A DNA stretch of 10,253 bases, taken from assembly GCA_002420085.1 (NCBI GenBank), contig DIHI01000079.1:1-10253 (forward strand). Reading direction: 5' to 3'. Positions 6,765 to 10,253 of the stretch are shown in pieces; position 1 is the stretch's first letter, and each line of letters begins with the position of its first letter. The notes under the pieces were generated by a model that was given only the letters and a program-made list of their open reading frames with translations, ran no database searches and was not told the origin of the DNA. Source of the stretch: Lysobacterales bacterium UBA5700. GTDB taxonomy: Bacteria > Pseudomonadota > Gammaproteobacteria > Xanthomonadales > Xanthomonadaceae. The position numbers and the translations under genes are program-made.

Positions 6765-7862
6765 TCAGGGCTGCTCGACCCGATAGCCGCGCCGGCCGAG
6801 TTCCGCCAGCAGGCCATCCTCGGCCAGCAGGGTGCGCATCGGCAGCACCGCGAAACTGGTGGCATCGCGGGCCAGGGCCGCCTCGGCGGCATCCAGCCAG
6901 GCAGCACGCACCCGTGCCGGCAGGTCGGTGATGCCCTGCTCGCGAGCGACTTCACTGGCCAGCATCGCCTGTGCGCAGACCACCTCCTGATCGCGGTAAG
7001 GCAGTTCGCGCAGGGTCTCGATATCGCCGATCGCCCAGGCATTGGCGCGCTGTCTCATCGCTTCGAGATCGGTTTCCAGCCGAGTCAGCGTGGCCGTGAA
7101 GCACGGCAGGTCATCCAGATCCTCGCGTGCGAACTGCTTGAGCGCCGCCTTCGGATCACTGATCTCCACGGCAACCCGGACATCGACGATCTCGACCTCG
7201 TGCTTCCGGGCCAGTTTGCGCAGCACCGGCCAGACCCGGTCATCCGCAGTCAGCCCGCTGTCGTCGAGCGCCTCGCGGAACAACGCATCAGCCGCCAGGA
7301 TCGGGCGACGCTTCTCGATCGCCGTACCGGAACCGAGATGGCGCTGCCGGAGCACGGTCCACCGGCGATAATCGGCCTCGGGCACGATTTCGACCAGACG
7401 CTGGCGCTCGGGATTGTTGCGTGCCCGCATCGCCGTCGGCAGCATGCCCAGCCCGGCGAACAGACCCACCTTGGCGCGCACGGTCGCGCCCGGCTCGGTC
7501 AGAATGCTGCCGGCCTCGGCCAGCACCCGCTCGACCTCGGCCGACTCCCAACGCATCCGCCTCGGCACCGGCGAGAGCGTGCCGAGAATCCACAACGCAT
7601 GGCCAGCCTGATCGGACACCCGCCACAGTCCCGGACCCGGCTGAACCCCGCTGACCACCACGGTCGCCAGGGTCGGCGTCCCGGTTGCGGCCTCGATTGC
7701 GATATCGGTTGCGGCCTCGGCATCGACCTCGGCATCGGCATCGACTTCGATCCCGGCTTCGACCTCCGCCGCGACCGGCGTCTGCGCACCCGCCAAAGCA
7801 GCGGCCGATGCGATTGCCAACAGGATCGAGATCAGCACAGGTGTCACTGGTAGCTTGGGCAT
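6765..7862 (-). CDS. Exported TraB/GumN-like protein lacking GxxH motifs
   Basis: The 365-residue product has a Sec signal peptide (hydrophobic 7-24, cleavage likely after AGA at 24-26), then an acidic Ala/Glu/Asp/Val low-complexity stretch (32-62), then a TraB/GumN-like domain (about 77-365). Support for the family is GLWRVSDQAGHALWILGTLSPVP (78-100), matching the family opening, and the ending EDGLLAELGRRGYRVEQP (348-365), matching the usual closing segment. In active-looking members these read LLGTxH and VGxxH; here they are LGTLS (93-97) and VLPMR (339-343), so both conserved His are absent. A non-catalytic or altered role is likely. ATG 7862 is chosen because GGAG lies 8 bases upstream and the signal peptide follows at once; the frame is open further upstream only because of base composition. 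It stands alone, divergent from the GNAT gene. Confidence 0.75.
   Translation of the reverse strand: MPKLPVTPVLISILLAIASAAALAGAQTPVAAEVEAGIEVDADAEVDAEAATDIAIEAATGTPTLATVVVSGVQPGPGLWRVSDQAGHALWILGTLSPVPRRMRWESAEVERVLAEAGSILTEPGATVRAKVGLFAGLGMLPTAMRARNNPERQRLVEIVPEADYRRWTVLRQRHLGSGTAIEKRRPILAADALFREALDDSGLTADDRVWPVLRKLARKHEVEIVDVRVAVEISDPKAALKQFAREDLDDLPCFTATLTRLETDLEAMRQRANAWAIGDIETLRELPYRDQEVVCAQAMLASEVAREQGITDLPARVRAAWLDAAEAALARDATSFAVLPMRTLLAEDGLLAELGRRGYRVEQP
7682..7765. repeat. Degenerate short tandem repeat encoding acidic linker
   Basis: CGGTTGCGGCCTCG at 7682-7695 is repeated exactly at 7706-7719, a 24-base (8-codon) period. From 7717 to 7765 imperfect 6-base units (TCGGCA, TCGACC, TCGACT, TCGATC) continue. 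On the minus strand this encodes the Glu/Asp/Ala/Val-rich residues 32-62 of the TraB-like protein. Such tracts can change length by slippage. Confidence 0.65.
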
Positions 7863-8239
7863 TGCGGGTTCTCCGATCGGCGAGTCGTGGGGTCTGCGAG
7901 CGCGAGCCGCAGTCGAACACGATCGCCTTGAGCCGTGCCTGAATCCACCGACCCGCCCGCCACGAATCAGCGCGTCCCACTCGGCCCTGGCTCGACCCGA
8001 GCCGAACTGGCTATCGTGTGTCACCCCCGATGCGCAGATCGAATTGCCGTGATCCCGCACCCGCTCACACCACCCCGACCGACACCGATCCTGCTCTGCC
8101 TCGCGCTGCTCAGCCACACCGTCCCTGCCCCCGCACCATCACCCTGATCGAGCGATCCGCGCGAAGCCGCATCGGATCGCTTGCATTGCCGGATGGCTCG
8201 GGTAGGCTATGACGGTCCCCACCCGACCCTGATCTTGCC
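7863..8239. other. Divergent intergenic region without a gene
   Basis: The 377 bases between the minus-strand TraB-like gene and the plus-strand GNAT gene hold the TraB ribosome site (GGAG on the minus strand at 7874-7871) and, at the right end, a plausible plus-strand promoter with an adjacent inverted repeat. Small open frames occur on both strands, but they are Pro/Arg-rich, lack ribosome sites and look like nothing recognisable. I see no RNA gene. Confidence 0.55.
8151..8208 (+). promoter_or_regulatory. Putative GNAT promoter with upstream inverted repeat
   Basis: TTGCAT (8181-8186) and TAGGCT (8203-8208) are separated by 16 bases and resemble a sigma-70 -35/-10 pair; GGCTAT at 8205-8210 is an alternative -10 with 18-base spacing. 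The start codon is at 8240, so the leader would be about 25 bases. A perfect 9-bp inverted repeat, AGCGATCCG (8151-8159) and CGGATCGCT (8173-8181), with a 13-base spacer, ends on the first base of the -35, a possible operator. It has no T tract, so it is not a convincing terminator. Confidence 0.45.
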
Positions 8240-8725
8240 ATGCACATCCAGACCGGCGATACCGAGCTGCTGATGCGTGCAGCGGAACCCGGCGACGACG
8301 ACTTCATCCTCGGCCTGGTTCCGCGCTTCGTCGATTTCGACCTGCCCAAGGGCCGCAAGCGGGTCGAAGTGACCGAGGGCATCCGGCGCGATCTGCGCAA
8401 GCACCTCGACGACGACATGCCTGGCAGCTTCCTCTACGTCGCCGAGACCGACGACGGCAAGCGCGCCGGCTTCCTGCACCTCCAGATCGTCAGCGACTTC
8501 TTCTCCGGGCGCAGCAACTGCCACATCTCCGACCTGGTCCTGACCAGGGACTGGGACGGCAGGGGCCTGGGCCGGGCGATGCTCGATTTCGCTGAACGCT
8601 TCGCCCGAGAACACGGCTGCGAACGGCTGACCCTCTCGGTATTCCCCGGCAACGAGCGCGCCCGCAAGCTGTACGCCGATGTCGGTTTCGAGACCGACAT
8701 CCTCAAGCTCGCCAAACCGCTCTGA
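8240..8725 (+). CDS. GNAT family N-acetyltransferase
   Basis: The 161-residue product has the length and order of a single-domain GNAT acetyltransferase, which moves an acetyl group from acetyl-CoA to an amine. Residues 13-60 form the first strand and helices (RAAEPGDDDFILGL...), 64-84 the central strands (FLYVAETDDGKRAGFLHLQIV), and 95-125 motif A (HISDLVLTRDWDGRGLGRAMLDFAERFAREHG). The acetyl-CoA loop DGRGLGRA (106-113) has Asp where the Q/RxxGxG/A consensus has Gln or Arg, a small deviation. Motif B is NERARKLYADVGFE (138-151). The substrate cannot be told. No strong Shine-Dalgarno precedes ATG 8240, but the first residues fit the domain start. It lies 167 bases before the HNH gene on the same strand; each seems to have its own promoter. 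Confidence 0.85.
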   Translation: MHIQTGDTELLMRAAEPGDDDFILGLVPRFVDFDLPKGRKRVEVTEGIRRDLRKHLDDDMPGSFLYVAETDDGKRAGFLHLQIVSDFFSGRSNCHISDLVLTRDWDGRGLGRAMLDFAERFAREHGCERLTLSVFPGNERARKLYADVGFETDILKLAKPL

Positions 8726-8879
8726 CCCTGGTCGCCACCGCCCGGCCCCAGCGGTATCGCCGGCCATCGCACCCGGCGAACCGACCAAACCACAGGATCG
8801 GACACCCCCCGACGCACCGCCCCTGACCCGCCGAACCAGATCGACCGACAGCCGCCACACGCACGTCACCAACTTCGGC

Positions 8880-8885
8880 TATTCT
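8880..8885 (+). promoter_or_regulatory. Possible -10 element giving a leaderless HNH transcript
   Basis: TATTCT, preceded by CGGC, ends 7 bases before ATG 8893. If used, transcription would begin at or within a base or so of the start codon. No ribosome site is visible in front of the ATG. The -35 region (around 8857-8862, ACACGC) is poor, so the call rests on the -10 alone. Confidence 0.35.
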
Positions 8886-8892
8886 TGCTCGG

Positions 8893-9540
8893 ATGGACGT
8901 ATCCGGCCCCCGCTTGGCGATCGTCTCGACCGGCGCGCAAGCGACCCCGGACGCACCCGGTCGCGGTCGCGAACCGCCACTGCCACGCCTGCTTTCGCTC
9001 GACGCCCACGGCCGGATCATGGACTGGATCGACTGGCAGGAAGCCGCCTGCCTGTACGTCCGTGATGCCGTCCTGTGGACCCTGGGCGAACCCTGCCTAA
9101 CCCTGCACGGCGGCATCAGCCGGGCTACCGGCGAGCGCAGCCTGATCCGCCTGCATCCGATCATCGCCGCCCGTGGCCACTGCCGGCCCGGCACCAAGCC
9201 CCCGTCACCGGCCCTGACCAACACCGCCCTGTTTTCCCGCGACGGCCACCTGTGCCTGTACTGTGGCAACAGCTTCGCCCGCCAGCACCTGACCCGCGAC
9301 CATGTCGTGCCGATCTCGCGCGGCGGCCGCGACACCTGGGAAAACGTGGTCAGTGCCTGCTTCCACTGCAACTCGCGCAAGGGCGGCCGCACCCCCCAGC
9401 AGGCCGGCATGCCACTGCTGGCCATCCCGTACCGCCCAAGCTGGATCGAACACCTGATCCTCTCCAACCGCCACATCCTGGCCGACCAGATGGCCTTCCT
9501 GAAGAGCCACCTGCCCAAACACACCCGCCTGCACGGCTGA
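8893..9540 (+). CDS. HNH endonuclease family protein
   Basis: The 215-residue product has a compact HNH nuclease domain at about 112-172. CLYCG (121-125) and CFHCN (156-160) supply the CxxC...CxxC zinc-binding cysteines that brace the fold. LTRDHVVPISRGG (133-145) holds the first His (His137), WENVVSACFHCN (149-160) the Asn (Asn151) and the second zinc pair, and SRKGGRTPQQAGM (161-173) the typical tail. HNH domains cut nucleic acid using a divalent metal. The N-terminal part, LLSLDAHGRIMDWIDWQEAACLYVRD (33-58), and the C-terminal YRPSWIEHLILSNRHILADQM (180-200) resemble a chromosomal HNH protein I recall as widespread in proteobacteria, of unknown role. No methylase, toxin or phage packaging gene is next to it, so restriction, toxin or terminase roles are not supported. 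ATG 8893 is the first in-frame start after the promoter-like site. Confidence 0.85.
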   Translation: MDVSGPRLAIVSTGAQATPDAPGRGREPPLPRLLSLDAHGRIMDWIDWQEAACLYVRDAVLWTLGEPCLTLHGGISRATGERSLIRLHPIIAARGHCRPGTKPPSPALTNTALFSRDGHLCLYCGNSFARQHLTRDHVVPISRGGRDTWENVVSACFHCNSRKGGRTPQQAGMPLLAIPYRPSWIEHLILSNRHILADQMAFLKSHLPKHTRLHG

Positions 9541-9698
9541 ACGTCTCCGCAGCCGGTCGCAGCTCATTCCCACCGCATGCAACGGTGCCGGCTCGACGCC
9601 GGACGGCAGACGAAAATCCTCGCCACCGGCCGCGCAAGCCCGCCGAACCGGCCAAGGCCGAGTTGGGTGGGGTGCGATGACAGGCATTCGGGCATGGG

Positions 9699-10253
9699 TC
9701 AGGGGGTCTCCAATGCAGCGCGGAGTGTATCGAGCACGGTGCGCTCGCCCGGTGACAAATGTATGCCGCGCTCCGCCATGTCGGTCAGGATGGTGTATAC
9801 GGCAAGGCTGTGGCTTGCTCCGGCTTCGGTATCACCCTGGGCGATGGCAACCTGCACCAGCCTGAAGTGGCTTGTCATCAGATTGCGCTGCGCTTGGGCA
9901 CTGTTCGGGTTTGCGTCCGCCAGCCGCTCGCGGATCGACAGACTGTGCTGGTAGTTCGCCAGCGCCGCCACCAGATCGCCCTGCGCCTGCTGCACAGCAC
10001 CGATCTTGCTCAGGCTCACCGACAGATCCCGCTGCGCCTCGGCACTGCTCGGGTCCGCAACCGCCAGCCGCTCGCGAATCGACAGACTGCGCTGGTAATT
10101 CGCCAACGCCGACGTCAGGTCACCCTGCGCCTGCCGCACATCGCCGATCCTGCTCAGGCTTAGCGACAGATCGCGCTGCGCGTGGGCACTGCTTGGGTCG
10201 GCCTCAGCCAGCCGCTCTCGGATCGCCAGACTGCGCTGGTAATTCACCAGCGC
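9699..10253 (-). CDS. C-terminal part of a TPR-repeat protein (truncated by window edge)
   Basis: Only the last 184 residues are visible; the reading frame is open to the right edge and continues beyond it. The GTG at 10247 lies inside a repeat (ALVNYQRS) and is not the start. The visible part holds two near-identical 48-residue units beginning NYQRSL.IRERLA.ADPSSA and ending QAQGDL..ALA, a third more divergent unit (NYQHSLSIRERLADANPNSA...), then a non-repeat tail HLSPGERTVLDTLRAALETP. These are expanded tetratricopeptide-type helical repeats used for protein-protein contact. From general knowledge, this repeat style occurs at the C-terminus of large bacterial proteins whose N-terminus carries a kinase, STAND NTPase, TIR or CHAT-type domain; which, if any, applies here is not visible. 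It is convergent with the HNH gene, 158 bases away; that gap shows no clear terminator. Confidence 0.8.
   Translation of the reverse strand, partial: ALVNYQRSLAIRERLAEADPSSAHAQRDLSLSLSRIGDVRQAQGDLTSALANYQRSLSIRERLAVADPSSAEAQRDLSVSLSKIGAVQQAQGDLVAALANYQHSLSIRERLADANPNSAQAQRNLMTSHFRLVQVAIAQGDTEAGASHSLAVYTILTDMAERGIHLSPGERTVLDTLRAALETP
9813..10244 (-). repeat. Three 144-bp coding repeats
   Basis: Units occupy 10101-10244, 9957-10100 and 9813-9956. The anchor CAGACTG on the plus strand occurs at 9939, 10083 and 10227, exactly 144 bases apart. The first two units match at 39 of 48 residues by eye; the last one is much degraded after its first 25 residues. The array probably continues past the window edge. 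Confidence 0.85.

Noticed and set aside
4931..7042. 703-residue minus-strand open frame opposite the acyl-CoA dehydrogenase gene
   Set aside because: It mirrors a gene with unmistakable signatures and also runs into the TraB-like gene in another frame. Low-complexity Gly/Ala/Asp/Val composition indicates an antisense shadow.
7682..7765. CRISPR-like or tandem-repeat array
   Set aside because: The units are 6 to 24 bases, degenerate and in frame within a coding region; there are no spacers.
7863..8117. 85-residue N-terminal extension of the TraB-like protein
   Set aside because: A signal peptide begins at the ATG at 7862 with GGAG 8 bases upstream; the extension is charged, Arg-rich and unlike the family.
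8893..9540. HNH protein as part of a restriction, toxin or phage module
   Set aside because: No methyltransferase, immunity, portal or terminase gene lies beside it, and the protein looks like a widespread chromosomal HNH family member.

Overview
This is a GC-rich window, most probably from a gammaproteobacterium of the Xanthomonadales/Lysobacterales type. The clues are the short intergenic repeat at about 130-190, a 14-bp inverted repeat of a kind I recall from many xanthomonad-type genomes, and the overall gene content. No tRNA, rRNA, CRISPR array, transposase or phage gene is visible. Taxonomy is an inference from pattern memory, not a search.

Layout: (1) 1-335 is non-coding and repeat-rich, with a possible intrinsic terminator, a nested inverted repeat and the dispersed repeat. 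(2) 336-4059, minus strand, is a tight three-gene operon: a Tat-signal TldD-like metalloprotease, a TldE/PmbA-like partner without a signal peptide or HExxxH motif, and a Tat-signal DUF4159 protein. (3) 4060-4365 is a divergent regulatory region with overlapping palindromes and a 9-bp inverted repeat beside a predicted promoter. (4) 4366-4845, plus strand, encodes a small lipoprotein resembling LEA type 2/WHy proteins. (5) 4946-6730, plus strand, encodes a long acyl-CoA dehydrogenase of the DmdC-like class (about 600 residues). (6) 6765-7862, minus strand and convergent with it, encodes a TraB/GumN-like exported protein that lacks both GxxH motifs. (7) 7863-8239 is a second divergent intergenic region. 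(8) 8240-8725 encodes a GNAT acetyltransferase and 8893-9540 an HNH nuclease, both on the plus strand. (9) From 9699 to the right edge, on the minus strand, is the C-terminal part of a protein built from 48-residue TPR-like repeats; its N-terminus lies outside the window.

The part most likely to act as one system is the tldD-tldE-DUF4159 operon. Two of its three products carry twin-arginine signals, and the remaining one is the expected heterodimer partner of the first. This suggests a folded TldD/TldE protease complex exported to the periplasm with an accessory DUF4159 protein, unlike the cytoplasmic TldD/TldE of E. coli. The other genes look like independent units. Intrinsic promoter-like GCTAT elements sit shortly before the lipoprotein, GNAT and HNH genes. 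The truncated TPR protein may belong to a larger signalling or conflict-type protein, but the domain that would decide this is not in the window.
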